From: Marinilabilia salmonicolor
Lineage (GTDB): Bacteria; Bacteroidota; Bacteroidia; Bacteroidales; Marinilabiliaceae
Assembly (NCBI RefSeq): GCF_003003035.1
Contig: NZ_PVTS01000004.1
Span: 1-64,000, forward strand
Reading direction: 5' to 3'
Length of the DNA stretch: 64,000 nt
Made by a program: the position numbers and the translations under genes. Below, one piece after another: positions 17,543 to 25,654 of this stretch. The notes below the pieces were generated by a model. The model ran no database searches and had not been told where the DNA came from. It saw nothing but the letters and a program-made list of their open reading frames with translations. Each line of letters begins with the position of its first letter. The first letter of the stretch is position 1.

Positions 17543-17933
17543 AGATTTTGAATAAGGTGTAATCGCGAATATAATCCTCTTCTGAATAAAGATTGGATGC
17601 TAAAACCAATTGGACAGCATTGTGTGAGTAATGCATATTATGCCAACACAATTTCGGTAAATATAAGCCTTCATCAGGTTTGGATAAGGTATATGTTGCT
17701 TTAAACCCATCCTGCATCTCGATGTTAATGTTAATAGTTCCAGCAACAGCAACAAGAACTAATTCTTTATTTATATTGGCATGCCCTCCTCTCGTCACAT
17801 CTTGTGGTGTGAAATAGGTCCAATAGGCACGTTTTATTTCAAAGGGGACTTCTTTGTTTCCTTCAGCAACAGAAAGGTAGCCAAGGGTTGAAGAACCAAT
17901 TGATTTGAAGTTAATAATGTGTGGTTTTTCCAT
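17526..17933 (-). CDS. dTDP-4-keto-6-deoxyglucose 3,4-ketoisomerase (FdtA/QdtA, WxcM-like cupin)
   Basis: 135 residues, single cupin fold: GSSTLGYLSVAEGN, then TPQDVTRGGHANINKE, then LPKLCWHNMHY. The enzyme moves the keto group of dTDP-4-keto-6-deoxyglucose from C4 to C3 before transamination. In FdtA the motif is RGxHAH; here the second histidine is an asparagine (RGGHAN), so activity or product could differ. It starts the three-gene sugar branch and follows the ABC ATPase by 16 bp. The dTDP-glucose synthase and dehydratase genes are not in the window. Confidence 0.87.
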   Translation of the reverse strand: MEKPHIINFKSIGSSTLGYLSVAEGNKEVPFEIKRAYWTYFTPQDVTRGGHANINKELVLVAVAGTININIEMQDGFKATYTLSKPDEGLYLPKLCWHNMHYSHNAVQLVLASNLYSEEDYIRDYTLFKIYGKDS

Positions 17934-17949
17934 TTAAATAATAGTTAAC

Positions 17950-19230
17950 TTAGATGGGTTGAATTTCCCATTTTAAATCAGGCCTAATAACACCTTTCAT
18001 TTTGCTAAAATTCGCACCCTGTCCGGTACTTGTGTTTTGCACTTCAAAAGCAAAAATATCTTTGTTTACAAGTAAGGGGTATCTTTGATCTTTCCCGAAA
18101 ACAATTTTGATATAGTAAATTCCTGCATTTAAAGTGTGAGGAGGTAAAAAACCATTTACAACAAAAATCCCTTTTTTTGCATCTCGATTTGTAGAAACTA
18201 GTGCGCCCTGGTGAAAAACTATAATCTCATCGTGGGTGCGAATTTCCATTGTACAATCCAAATTAATATTGGGAAGCTTGTTCTCAAATTCAATTGTAAA
18301 TTGAATGCCTGAATCAATATTTAATTCATTACCCCTCCTTGGTCTTACTTCTATCTTTCTAAGTTCAATACTATCATTTGATGTTTCGGGGTTGTTTTTT
18401 GGGAATGTTTTTGTTGTTGATGTTTGAATGTTACCTTGTTGGAGATAAAAGTCTACACTTTCTTTGATATCTCCTGTAAAAGCCTCTGTCCCGTTAACTA
18501 AGACCATGCCTGATGTGCAAAGTGTTTTCACACTCGCCATATTATGACTCACAAACAGCACCGTCCGACCATCATTGGTACTCACATCCTGCATTTTCCC
18601 GATGGCCTTTTTCTGGAACTCCGCATCGCCCACCGCCAGTACTTCATCCACCACGAGAATTTCCGGTTCCAGGTGGGCCGCCACGGCAAAGCCCAGGCGT
18701 ACCTTCATACCGCTGGAGTAACGCTTCACGGGGGTGTCTAAGTATTTGGCCACGCCGGCAAACTCCACGATCTCGTCGAGCTTGCGGGCAATCTCCCACT
18801 TGCGCATACCCATGATGGTGCCGTTCATGTAGATGTTTTCGCGGCCTGTCATCTCGGGGTGAAAGCCGGTGCCTACCTCGAGCAGTGAGGCCAGGCGTCC
18901 TTTCACGCTGATGCTGCCGGTGGTGGGGGAGGTGACGCGGGAGAGGACTTTCAGCAGGGTGCTTTTGCCTGCGCCGTTTTTGCCAATGATGCCTAGTACT
19001 TCGCCCTGTTTTACTTCCAGGTTGATGTCTTTGAGGGCGGCGATGTGCTCTCCTTTGGTGGCCTTGGCGGTGCGGTCGTTGACGCCTCCTACGAGGGCGT
19101 AGGGGTCATCTTTACCGCGGATGTTCATTTGCCACCAGCGGTTGAGGTCGTGGGAGAGGGTGCCGGTGCCTATTTCGCCGAGGCGGTAAATCTTTGAGAG
19201 GTTTTCTATTTTAATTACAGTATTACTCAT
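17950..19230 (-). CDS. wzt: polysaccharide ABC exporter ATPase (Wzt) with C-terminal substrate-recognition domain
   Basis: 426 residues. The ATPase part has Walker A ([17 protein letters not shown]), the signature (KRYSSGMKVRLGFA) and Walker B (ILVVDEVLAVGD). From about residue 275 a beta-rich Wzt_C-like domain follows, which in O-antigen exporters reads the terminal modification of the chain. It works with the Wzm-type permease, here displaced to 29.5-30.3 kb by about 10 kb of repeats and accessory genes. Its first ~400 bases are duplicated almost exactly at 25234-25649, and its 5' end recurs as shorter scraps further right. Confidence 0.93.
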   Translation of the reverse strand: MSNTVIKIENLSKIYRLGEIGTGTLSHDLNRWWQMNIRGKDDPYALVGGVNDRTAKATKGEHIAALKDINLEVKQGEVLGIIGKNGAGKSTLLKVLSRVTSPTTGSISVKGRLASLLEVGTGFHPEMTGRENIYMNGTIMGMRKWEIARKLDEIVEFAGVAKYLDTPVKRYSSGMKVRLGFAVAAHLEPEILVVDEVLAVGDAEFQKKAIGKMQDVSTNDGRTVLFVSHNMASVKTLCTSGMVLVNGTEAFTGDIKESVDFYLQQGNIQTSTTKTFPKNNPETSNDSIELRKIEVRPRRGNELNIDSGIQFTIEFENKLPNINLDCTMEIRTHDEIIVFHQGALVSTNRDAKKGIFVVNGFLPPHTLNAGIYYIKIVFGKDQRYPLLVNKDIFAFEVQNTSTGQGANFSKMKGVIRPDLKWEIQPI

Positions 19231-19516
19231 GTATTTCCACTAATGTTTTATTGGCCCTTCGGGCGGTTGCTCCGCAACTTTTTTTGTCCACAGATTCCAC
19301 AGATTAACACAGATTCTTGTGTTTTGCGGGTTTGGGGTTCCCCTTTCAGGTTTACCCTGTGATATTTTCTACAGGGGGGTTAGGGGGTATGGTTTGGGTG
19401 GTTGCTGCGCAACTTTAGGTTGTCCACAGATTCTTGCAAGCAAGCGGCATAGCCGAGCGACACAGATTTACACAGATTATTTTGTATTAAGTTTTGTGAA
19501 AGAGAATATATTTCAG
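19231..19516. repeat. REP-like hairpin cluster with a micro-insert
   Basis: Begins with the wzt upstream sequence and GCCCTTCGGGC followed by GGTTGCTCCGCAAC (two adjacent hairpins), then copies of CACAGATT and TCTTGCAAGCAAGCGGC. At 19351-19374 a 24-bp palindromic insert (TTTACCCTGTG...CTACAG) interrupts the CCCCTTTCAGG^GGGGTTAGGGGG repeat that is uninterrupted near 26520. Confidence 0.75.
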
Positions 19517-19906
19517 CTACAATACAATCCGTTTGTATTGGAGACTTTTACATCCAAAGTTTAATAAAATGCCTACTTTGAAATTGGTGGCTTTTAGATA
19601 ATTCAATACCTGTGCTTCATGATCTCCACATAGCTCATTTAAAGCCTTTAGTTCAACAATAATTTTGTCATAACAAATAAAGTCTGCAATGTATTTCTTT
19701 GATAGGACGTGGTCTTTATATTGGATTTGTAATGGCACTTCCCTTTCATTTTTAATGTTTCTGGTTTTGAATTCGATGCTTAATGCTTCCTGATACACTC
19801 CTTCAAGAAAACCAGATCCAAGAATTTTATGAGCTTCCATTGCAGCTCCAATAATTTCGTAAGTTTCTTCTTTGAAGGGAAATTCTTTTGGGGTTAGGTT
19901 AGTCAT
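19517..19906 (-). CDS. GxxExxY protein (PD-(D/E)XK-like), copy 1
   Basis: 129 residues. [20 protein letters not shown] carries the GxxExxY motif (GFLEGVY), followed by the nuclease-like core [18 protein letters not shown] (D...E.K spacing). The family is abundant in Bacteroidota; no function is established, though the fold suggests a nuclease. This copy is the most diverged of five in the window. Confidence 0.88.
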   Translation of the reverse strand: MTNLTPKEFPFKEETYEIIGAAMEAHKILGSGFLEGVYQEALSIEFKTRNIKNEREVPLQIQYKDHVLSKKYIADFICYDKIIVELKALNELCGDHEAQVLNYLKATNFKVGILLNFGCKSLQYKRIVL

Positions 19907-20066
19907 AATTTTAAAAATTTAAAATCTGTGTAATCTGTGAAATCTGTGGATCCCCCAAAACAAAACGGCGCAGTCGTTTTTATATTTTATTTGTGGACTC
20001 ATTTTAAGCACCACTTTAGTATATCATCGTCCGATGTATTGATTGGGGTATTGTATTCTAAAAGCT
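19907..20066. repeat. REP-like hairpins and a scrap of the small-ORF family
   Basis: Contains AAAACGGCGCAGTCGTTTT and the TTATTTGTGGACTCATTTTAAGC segment also found at 23370-23410 and 28480-28500. On the minus strand a remnant reads NTPINTSDDDILKWCLK then stop, the worn C-terminus of the KYYRPYP small-protein family. Confidence 0.7.
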
Positions 20067-20507
20067 TCAAGTTAGTTGATCAACCAAGACAACCTTTAAT
20101 TCTTTGAATTTATTAAGCTGATTGTCGTTGGTTATGAAAAAATCTGAACCAGATTGTAATGCAGATGCCAGTTGGATTGCGTCAGGAGTTTTAAAGCCAT
20201 ATTTAGCTCTGATTTTTGCAGCATTTTTGGCAATGTCCGCATTGATATCAAGCATCTCTATTGATGGCGAATAACAAAGAATGTTTGAGTACTGCTCAGA
20301 CAACTCAACCTTGTCATTCTTTAAGGGGTGTATTAGTACTTCAATAAGAGTAATAACAGAGGTGCTGAAAATAAACAGTCCTTCTGCATTGGCATTAAAC
20401 AGTTTTTCCAAACGAGTAATGTACGCTGGATTTTCTTCGATAAAATAGATGATAGGTGCTGTATCCAGAAAAATTTTTTTCCCTGAAAACTTTTTGATTA
20501 ATCCCAT
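20067..20507 (-). CDS. VapC-like PIN-domain toxin
   Basis: 146 residues with the PIN acid residues in FLDTAPIIYFIE, LIEVLIHPL, TPDAIQLASA and FITNDNQL. A ribonuclease toxin of a type II system. Its start overlaps the antitoxin gene by 10 bp. Confidence 0.88.
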   Translation of the reverse strand: MGLIKKFSGKKIFLDTAPIIYFIEENPAYITRLEKLFNANAEGLFIFSTSVITLIEVLIHPLKNDKVELSEQYSNILCYSPSIEMLDINADIAKNAAKIRAKYGFKTPDAIQLASALQSGSDFFITNDNQLNKFKELKVVLVDQLT

Positions 20508-20728
20508 GTTTTTCGTTGAGAATCTATGTATTCATTCACGTTAATGTTTTTCCAAAGGTCTTTACCCAAGCCTTTTAGGCTGTTTAGTCCTTGTCTTGCA
20601 GTTAATTTTTGTTTTTTAAAGCTATGTATGATCCTGTCCATAACTTCAACTTTCTCATCATAACTAAGACCTTCTATTTGGGATAATATTTGGTTTATAT
20701 GGTTGGTTTTAGTTTGCATGGCATTCAT
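20498..20728 (-). CDS. antitoxin of the PIN toxin
   Basis: 76 residues (MNAMQTKTNHINQILSQIEG; the second ATG three codons in is an equally good start). Predicted helical, charged, ending NEYIDSQRKTWD. It is identified by its position directly upstream of, and overlapping, the PIN toxin. Confidence 0.75.
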   Translation of the reverse strand: MNAMQTKTNHINQILSQIEGLSYDEKVEVMDRIIHSFKKQKLTARQGLNSLKGLGKDLWKNINVNEYIDSQRKTWD

Positions 20729-20891
20729 TTTTGTTAAAGATAAGAATTTTAATCGTTGGTGGCTGATTTTTATTCTGCGGGCTGGTGTTGCTTTGCAACG
20801 TTTTTCTGTTCACGAATTCTTGCAAGCAAGCGGCAGAGCCGAGCGTTTACAGATTTTCACAGATTAATTTCTAAGTATTATTCAGCAGCCC

Positions 20892-21497
20892 TTATTCAGC
20901 CTGAATAAATTGAAAAACATCCGGCAACCGATGTTTAAAATAATCTGGTGTTTTTTCGGTCATTAAAACTATTTCTCCTTTTTCAATCTGTAATAAGTTT
21001 GTATAAACATCGCTCTGCTTTGAGTTATCAACGAATAAAATATTATCAAAAAATCGAAAATATAAATTTGCGTTTTTATATCCTGCTTTCCATTTCAAAT
21101 CTATTGTTTTATTATCCACAAAATGACCTTTAAATTCAGTACGCACCTGAACTCTGTGTCTTGCAATGTCTTGATTATCCAAGCAAAAGAAAATCAAGTT
21201 TATTTGATATCCATTTTCTTTAAATACTTGTGGCCAGTGTAAGGGATGTGCATCGAAATTTGTTTCGTAGCAAAAATCCATTTTATATAACAAAGCCTTT
21301 TCAATGGATGCTTCAAAAGATTTTGTTGTTTGATTCTTAGCCATAGTTTCCCTGAATTCACTGTCCGGCAAGCTGTGGTAATTTTCTAAATACAATCTGT
21401 CCTAATCGAAAGAAGTTAATCCTTCAGGTAAAAATGAAGAAGCGAAAATGGATTTACCTGCACCATTACAACCGGCAATGATTATTAAATCAGGCAT
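20892..21497 (-). pseudogene. zeta-toxin-like ATPase with an in-frame stop
   Basis: From ATG 21497 the protein begins MPDLIIIAGCNGAGKSIF, a P-loop of the zeta toxin / predicted ABC-type ATPase family. It meets TAG at 21402-21404 after LTSFD, where related proteins have a codon such as TAT. The frame continues as DRLYLENYHSLPDSEF to 20892 with the expected FCYETNFD and RVQVR segments. It is a pseudogene unless the TAG is a base error. A short antitoxin-like gene overlaps its start. Confidence 0.8.
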
Positions 21498-21657
21498 TTG
21501 ATTTTAAAGCATTTCTGAGTTCAGAGCTTAATTTGCCTTTCTTTTTCCGTATTTGGAAAAGTTCTTCTTTGGGTATAACTTGATTATTCAAAATAATCCT
21601 TGCTTTACTCATTTGTTGAGTAACTTTTATTCCTGTTATTAATTTTTCTTTACACAT
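21490..21657 (-). CDS. small antitoxin-like protein preceding the zeta-like gene
   Basis: A 55-residue frame from ATG 21657 (MCKEKLITGIKVTQQMSKAR) to TGA at 21490, overlapping the start of the zeta-like gene by 8 bp. Charged and helical (FQIRKKKGKLSSELRNALKS). Identified as a likely antitoxin by size and overlap only. Confidence 0.6.
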   Translation of the reverse strand: MCKEKLITGIKVTQQMSKARIILNNQVIPKEELFQIRKKKGKLSSELRNALKSNA

Positions 21658-21796
21658 GTCACAAAATTAATCATATTTTGGTTAGATCGAATTTACCCTT
21701 TCTGGATTTTTATTGACAAGTTTTATTGGCTTGCAAATAGTTTAATATTTCAAGGGTTTCGGCCATATATTAACGTTTTATCATAGAATGATAGTA

Positions 21797-21873
21797 TTAT
21801 CGTTTGAGTTGAAGCAGAGTGTTCTCCTGGTGTTTTTCAGGAAGGACTTTAATTCGATGTATATTGAGTCCAT
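21797..21873 (-). pseudogene. frameshifted, truncated copy of the KYYRPYP small protein
   Basis: Starts MDSIYIELKS, then a one-base shift restores PEKHQENTLLQLKR and a stop. This is the first half of the small proteins at 23415, 26588 and 28506; the YYRPYP part is lost. Confidence 0.7.
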
Positions 21874-21879
21874 TGATAA

Positions 21880-22292
21880 TTGATCATTGATTTCTCTCCA
21901 CGCCTACGGCGCGGTGAGTCACAGTTGGCCCACCTGCATAAACATATTGTACTACGGTGCAAAAATAGAGAAGTTTCGGGGAAAGTGGATAAAAATGGAG
22001 GGGGAATTTGGGGGTTTGCTGAGGGAGGGGCGGAAGTTCAGAGAGTTAGGAGGTGACTTGCGCAACATTTTGTCCACGAATTAATACATTGCATGCGGCT
22101 TGTTGCTTCGCAACATTTTCTGTCCACGAATTACACGAATTTATCGAATTATTGCCCTTCGGGCTTTGTGTTGCATAGCAACACTTTTTTTAGAACTGCT
22201 TGCAGTTCTAATCATTCGCATAATTTGTAAAATTCGTGGACAAGCAAAAATAACGGCGCAGCCGTTTATATATTTTTTATTGGTGGACTCAC
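21880..22292. repeat. repeat block: CCTACGGCG spacer plus REP-like hairpins
   Basis: 21893-22010 (CACGCCTACGGCGCGGTGAG ... GTTTCGGGGAAAGTGG) is repeated at 23607-23700 and 31834-31960. It is followed by GTTGCTTCGCAAC hairpins, ACGAATT direct repeats and GGCGCAGCCGTT. No gene seen. Confidence 0.75.
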
Positions 22293-22569
22293 CTAACGGA
22301 CAATTCTTTTGTATCTCAAAGATAATTCACCGAAGTTAATTAAGAGGCCTAATTTGAAGCCTGTTGTTTTTAGGTAATTGAATGTCTGAGATTCATGTTT
22401 GGAAACCAGGCATTCCAGTGCTTTTGTTTCGATGACTATTTTGTCGTAGCAGATGAAATCTGCAGTATATTCTTTTTTCAAAGTTTGGCCCTTGTAATGC
22501 ACTTTTAAGGGTGCTTCCCGTTGGTATGGGATGTTCCTGTTTATGAATTCTATTTCCAAAGCTTCCTGA

Positions 22570-22859
22570 TTCACCCTGTGTAATAGGATTCATTATAAAG
22601 AAAATTCTTTATTCTATTCTTGATATATCTTTTGCCATAAGTTGTTTTTAAGTATTTTTCTCTATGAGTGGCATCCTGTTGGTTTAAACAAGCCTCGAAA
22701 TATACCAGTTTTAGTGGTATTCGATTTTTAGTAGAAGCTACTTCTCCATTATTATGGGCTTTCAAACGTTCTTCCAGGTTAGAGGTGTATCCTGTGTAGA
22801 ACATTTTATCTTTTTGACTATATAAAACGTATGTATAATACATTATTACACAGGGTAAA
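22570..22859. mobile_element. 290-bp inverted-repeat element carrying only a GIY-YIG gene
   Basis: On the minus strand it begins TTTACCCTGTGTAATA and ends TATTACACAGGGTGAA. The inner 13 bases (ACCCTGTGTAATA) are perfect inverted repeats at 22573-22585 and 22844-22856. The ATG of the GIY-YIG gene follows one end directly, and its last codons (Y-Y-T-G-stop) are read from the other end, so the gene fills the element. It lies inside a GxxExxY gene. Confidence 0.8.
22571..22843 (-). CDS. GIY-YIG nuclease of the small UPF0213 type
   Basis: 90 residues: YYTYVLYSQKDKMFYTGYTS holds the GIY-YIG motif (here YTYVL...YTG), followed by NLEERLKAHNNGEVASTKNR with the conserved Arg, PLKLVYFEA, and the metal-binding Glu in REKYLKTTYGK. 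The length equals that of stand-alone UPF0213 (UvrC-like) proteins. Unusually, the coding region sits exactly between the inverted repeats described above, which suggests the protein mobilises the element (inference). Confidence 0.88.
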   Translation of the reverse strand: MYYTYVLYSQKDKMFYTGYTSNLEERLKAHNNGEVASTKNRIPLKLVYFEACLNQQDATHREKYLKTTYGKRYIKNRIKNFLYNESYYTG

Positions 22860-22896
22860 CCTCCATTGCAGCGCCAATTATTTTGTAGGATTCATC

Positions 22897-22982
22897 TTTA
22901 CCCCGTGTAATAATTATTTGTCAAGTATTCAATGTAAAATACGAGATAAGAATGCTTAAAGAAAGCTATTACACAGGGTGAA
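22897..22982. mobile_element. 86-bp non-coding relative of the GIY-YIG element
   Basis: Ends TTTACCCCGTGTAATA (22897-22912) and TATTACACAGGGTGAA (22967-22982), the same termini as the GIY-YIG element but in opposite orientation. The ~54 bases between them do not match that element. Inserted in the same GxxExxY gene, after the codons for NQILY. Confidence 0.78.
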
Positions 22983-23029
22983 TAGAGGATTTGATTTTGG
23001 GCTAGAAGGTCAGGCATGGCTTTTAGGAT

Positions 23030-23412
23030 TTTGGGTTTCTTACTAATTGGTTATTTGCCCTGCGGGCGGTTGCTTCGCAACTTTTTTTGTCCACGAATTA
23101 CACGAATTTTACGAATTATGCCCTGCAGGCGGCTTGCTGCTTCGCAACTTTTTTTTGTCCACGAAACGATTGAAAGGAGTTCGATAACACCTTAAAAGGA
23201 TGATTGTGATGTTGTCAATTCTTGCAAGCAAGCGGCAGCGCCGAGCGACACGAATTTAACGAATTAATAGACCAGCAAGCAGTTCTTGAATAATGTTGCT
23301 TTGCAACATAAGCAGCGAAGGCAAAAAATTCGTATAATTCGTGAAATTCGTGGACCCAAAACAAAACGGCGCAGTCGTTTTTATATTTTATTTGTGGACT
23401 CATTTTAAGCCC
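23030..23412. repeat. REP-like hairpin cluster
   Basis: GCCCTGCGGGC + GGTTGCTTCGCAAC (23052), a variant at 23119, TCTTGCAAGCAAGCGGC (23220), AACGGCGCAGTCGTT (23367) and several ACGAATT repeats. No gene seen. Confidence 0.8.
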
Positions 23413-23414
23413 CT

Positions 23415-23573
23415 CTAACAGTTATATTTTTCTTTGAGTGCTTCGAAGAGTATCTCGTCGTCCGATATATCGGTTGAGGGATATGGGCGATAGTATTTTA
23501 GTTTGAGTTGAAGCAGAGTATTCCACGGAAACTTTTTGGCAAGAGTCTTTAACTCGTTGTATGTTGAGTCCAT
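23415..23573 (-). CDS. small protein of the KYYRPYP family, copy 1
   Basis: 52 residues from ATG 23573 to TAG 23415. The middle reads NTLLQLKLKYYRPYP and the end SDDEILFEALKEKYNC. Two closely similar genes lie at 26588 and 28506, and the end matches the antitoxin-like protein at 16678. Each copy follows a GxxExxY gene in the transcription map of the repeated module. Function unknown; an antitoxin remnant or stand-alone regulator is possible. Confidence 0.65.
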   Translation of the reverse strand: MDSTYNELKTLAKKFPWNTLLQLKLKYYRPYPSTDISDDEILFEALKEKYNC

Positions 23574-23599
23574 TGATAATTAATCATTGATAATTGATC

Positions 23600-23705
23600 A
23601 TTGAATCACCTCACGCCTACGGCGCGGTGAGTCACAGCTGCCCCACCGGGAAAAGATCAATTTTTACTACGTGGCAAAAATAGCGAAGTTTCGGTGGATG
23701 GTGAA
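23600..23705. repeat. CCTACGGCG spacer repeat, second copy
   Basis: CACGCCTACGGCGCGGTGAG followed by GTCACAGCTGCCCCACC and AAGTTTCGG. Matches 21893-22010 and 31834-31960. Preceded by AATTATCAATGATCAATT-type tandem sequence. Confidence 0.75.
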
Positions 23706-23715
23706 AAACCATACA

Positions 23716-25137
23716 CTAAACTTTTCGGGTTATGACATAACCTCCGGTTTTTTTGCTGCCTTGGCGTTCAATAAAATTTTTTCGTGTAAGATTTCTTATA
23801 TGTCGTTCAATGGTTTTGTAAGGGATTCCTAATTTTTTGGAAATGTTTAACATGTTGATGCCGGGTGTTGCTCTTATACTTTGTAGTATCTTAAGTTCCA
23901 CTTCATTTAATCCCTCATTTAATCCCTCATTTAATCCCTCATTTAATCCCTCATTGTCTGGAATCGGCTTTAAGGGGATTATGGTTAAAAAAACATCATT
24001 TTCTTTGAATTGAATATTGTTGTTACCTGAGTATGCCATTGAATATTTAAAGACATTCTGAATGCCAGTTCCAAGCTCTTCTGTGCGCCCCATTTGGGTA
24101 AACATTTGGGCAATGTGTGGATTTTTGGGGTAAGGTTCGTAATTGCCTGGTTTAAGAGTTTGATGAATATGTGCTTTATTGGCATTTTTTGTTTCTAACC
24201 TGTCTTCATAAATAATGAAAGATGTAGGAAAGGAATTGGAATATTCGCGATGTATCAGAATGTTAGCAACCACCTCCCTGAAAATTTTGTCGCGCAGGGA
24301 TACTCGTTGATCGTTTTGCAGATAAAACTTATCCGGTAGATGCTTGGCCACAAAAGCCATAAGTTTGTCATAGGCTTCAATGATGTTGCATCTGATATTT
24401 TCCCGGTCGTCATATCTTTCAATGTGGTCTCTACGCAGGAGTGCGTCTATTTTGAAATGGGGTAATGCACTTTGAATAATTTCATCTTTCCCAAATAGTA
24501 ACAATGCCGACATAGTAAAGCCTTCTTTACCTGTGGCAAGGTCTTTTCTGTACAGACCGGCAGTTCTAAAGAACTCTAGATCGGTTAACTCATTCCATGG
24601 GTGATCTGGTCTGTTGCTTCGAATGATTTTACGGCAACGTTCCACTATTCCCTCTGCAAAGTCATTTTGTTCAAGAAAAGGATAAATGGTGTTTTCCGAA
24701 TACTGAGTACTTTTTCTGACGTAAACTTGTTTAAGCTGCTCTCCGGTTGATAATTCAAAGTCCCCATCAGCACTTCTGTCATAAATTTTCCCTTTGAATT
24801 GATGTACTTGTGATGAAGCCGGTACAAGGATGTAAACAAGGGTTTTATCCTGATATTTTACTATTTGGGCATCGATAAGGAATGAAGGTGATAACAATTG
24901 TGGATTATTACTGGTATTGGATATTTGTTTAACAAGTTGTTCTGCAATGTGAGGTTCGATACCTTCTATGGTCTTGTCGTCGGTTACTCCTAATACAATT
25001 TCTCCACCATTTCGATTTAAAAAGGCACAGATGGATTCAAACAGACTGGAAGGCAGTTGTTTCTTTGCTTTTTTGAATTCTATAGTAATTCCTTCTCCCT
25101 GTTGGAGGAGTTTTTCTATTTTTTCAGCATTTATCAC
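23716..25137 (-). CDS. AlbA_2/Schlafen-type ATP-binding regulator
   Basis: 473 residues. The N-terminal AlbA_2 domain ([33 protein letters not shown]) is followed by the HATPase_c_4-like part ([32 protein letters not shown]) and a C-terminal winged helix ([20 protein letters not shown]). The linker before the winged helix holds four tandem NEGL repeats coded by a 12-bp tandem repeat. Family members act as transcriptional regulators or defence-associated proteins; the target is unknown. The gene sits inside a duplicated, broken wzt copy. Confidence 0.85.
   Translation of the reverse strand: MINAEKIEKLLQQGEGITIEFKKAKKQLPSSLFESICAFLNRNGGEIVLGVTDDKTIEGIEPHIAEQLVKQISNTSNNPQLLSPSFLIDAQIVKYQDKTLVYILVPASSQVHQFKGKIYDRSADGDFELSTGEQLKQVYVRKSTQYSENTIYPFLEQNDFAEGIVERCRKIIRSNRPDHPWNELTDLEFFRTAGLYRKDLATGKEGFTMSALLLFGKDEIIQSALPHFKIDALLRRDHIERYDDRENIRCNIIEAYDKLMAFVAKHLPDKFYLQNDQRVSLRDKIFREVVANILIHREYSNSFPTSFIIYEDRLETKNANKAHIHQTLKPGNYEPYPKNPHIAQMFTQMGRTEELGTGIQNVFKYSMAYSGNNNIQFKENDVFLTIIPLKPIPDNEGLNEGLNEGLNEGLNEVELKILQSIRATPGINMLNISKKLGIPYKTIERHIRNLTRKNFIERQGSKKTGGYVITRKV
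23904..23954. repeat. 12-bp tandem repeat coding (NEGL)n
   Basis: Four units of CATTTAATCCCT in the AlbA_2 protein gene. The unit is a multiple of three, so copy number can change without a frameshift, altering only linker length. Confidence 0.85.
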
Positions 25138-25649
25138 GAAGCTGTATTTGTTTTTGCTAGAAAAGTCGTTGTTGTGTAACCATTTTTTTTGAGATAGCAG
25201 ATCGCAACAGTATTGCTCTTGTTTGCAAAGGAGGGGGTGCCGTTCATGTAGATGTTTTCGCGGCCCGTCATCTCGGGGTGAAAGCCGGTGCCTACTTCTA
25301 AAAGTGATGCCAGGCGGCCTTTCACGCTGATGCTGCCGGTGGTGGGGGAGGTAACGCGGCTGAGGACTTTCAGCAGGGTGCTTTTGCCTGCGCCGTTCTT
25401 GCCTATGATACCGAGTACTTCGCCTTGTTTTACTTCGAGGTTGATGTCTTTGAGGGCGGCGATGTGCTCGCCTTTGGTGGCCTTGGCGGTGCGGTCGTTG
25501 ACGCCTCCTACGAGGGCGTAGGGGTCGTCTTTACCGCGGATGTTCATGGCCCACCAGCGGTTAAGGTCGTGGGAGAGGGTGCCGGTGCCAATTTCACCTA
25601 ATCTGTAAATCTTCGAAAGATTTTCTATTTTAATTACGGTATCACTCAT
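25134..25649 (-). pseudogene. truncated duplicate of wzt
   Basis: The first 138 or so codons ([19 protein letters not shown] through [10 protein letters not shown]) are almost identical to wzt at 17950-19230, including Walker A. At the point where wzt continues with IMGMRKWE the sequence switches to unrelated DNA that leads into the AlbA_2 gene. Signature, Walker B and the C-terminal domain are missing, so it cannot be a working ATPase. Confidence 0.92.
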
Positions 25650-25654
25650 TTTTT

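Larger units (their letters stand above)
22293..23017 (-). pseudogene. GxxExxY gene, copy 2, broken by two small insertions
   Basis: The 5' end (MPDLLAQ-like, ATG at 23017) is interrupted by an 86-bp element at 22897-22982. It resumes as DESYKIIGAAMEV, then is interrupted again at 22570-22859 by the GIY-YIG element. The rest ([34 protein letters not shown]) follows to 22293. Compared with intact copies, about 38 bases around the GxxExxY motif itself are missing at the second insertion. Confidence 0.88.

Noticed and set aside
23904-23954. CRISPR-like repeat
   Set aside because: 12-bp units with no spacers, inside a coding region.
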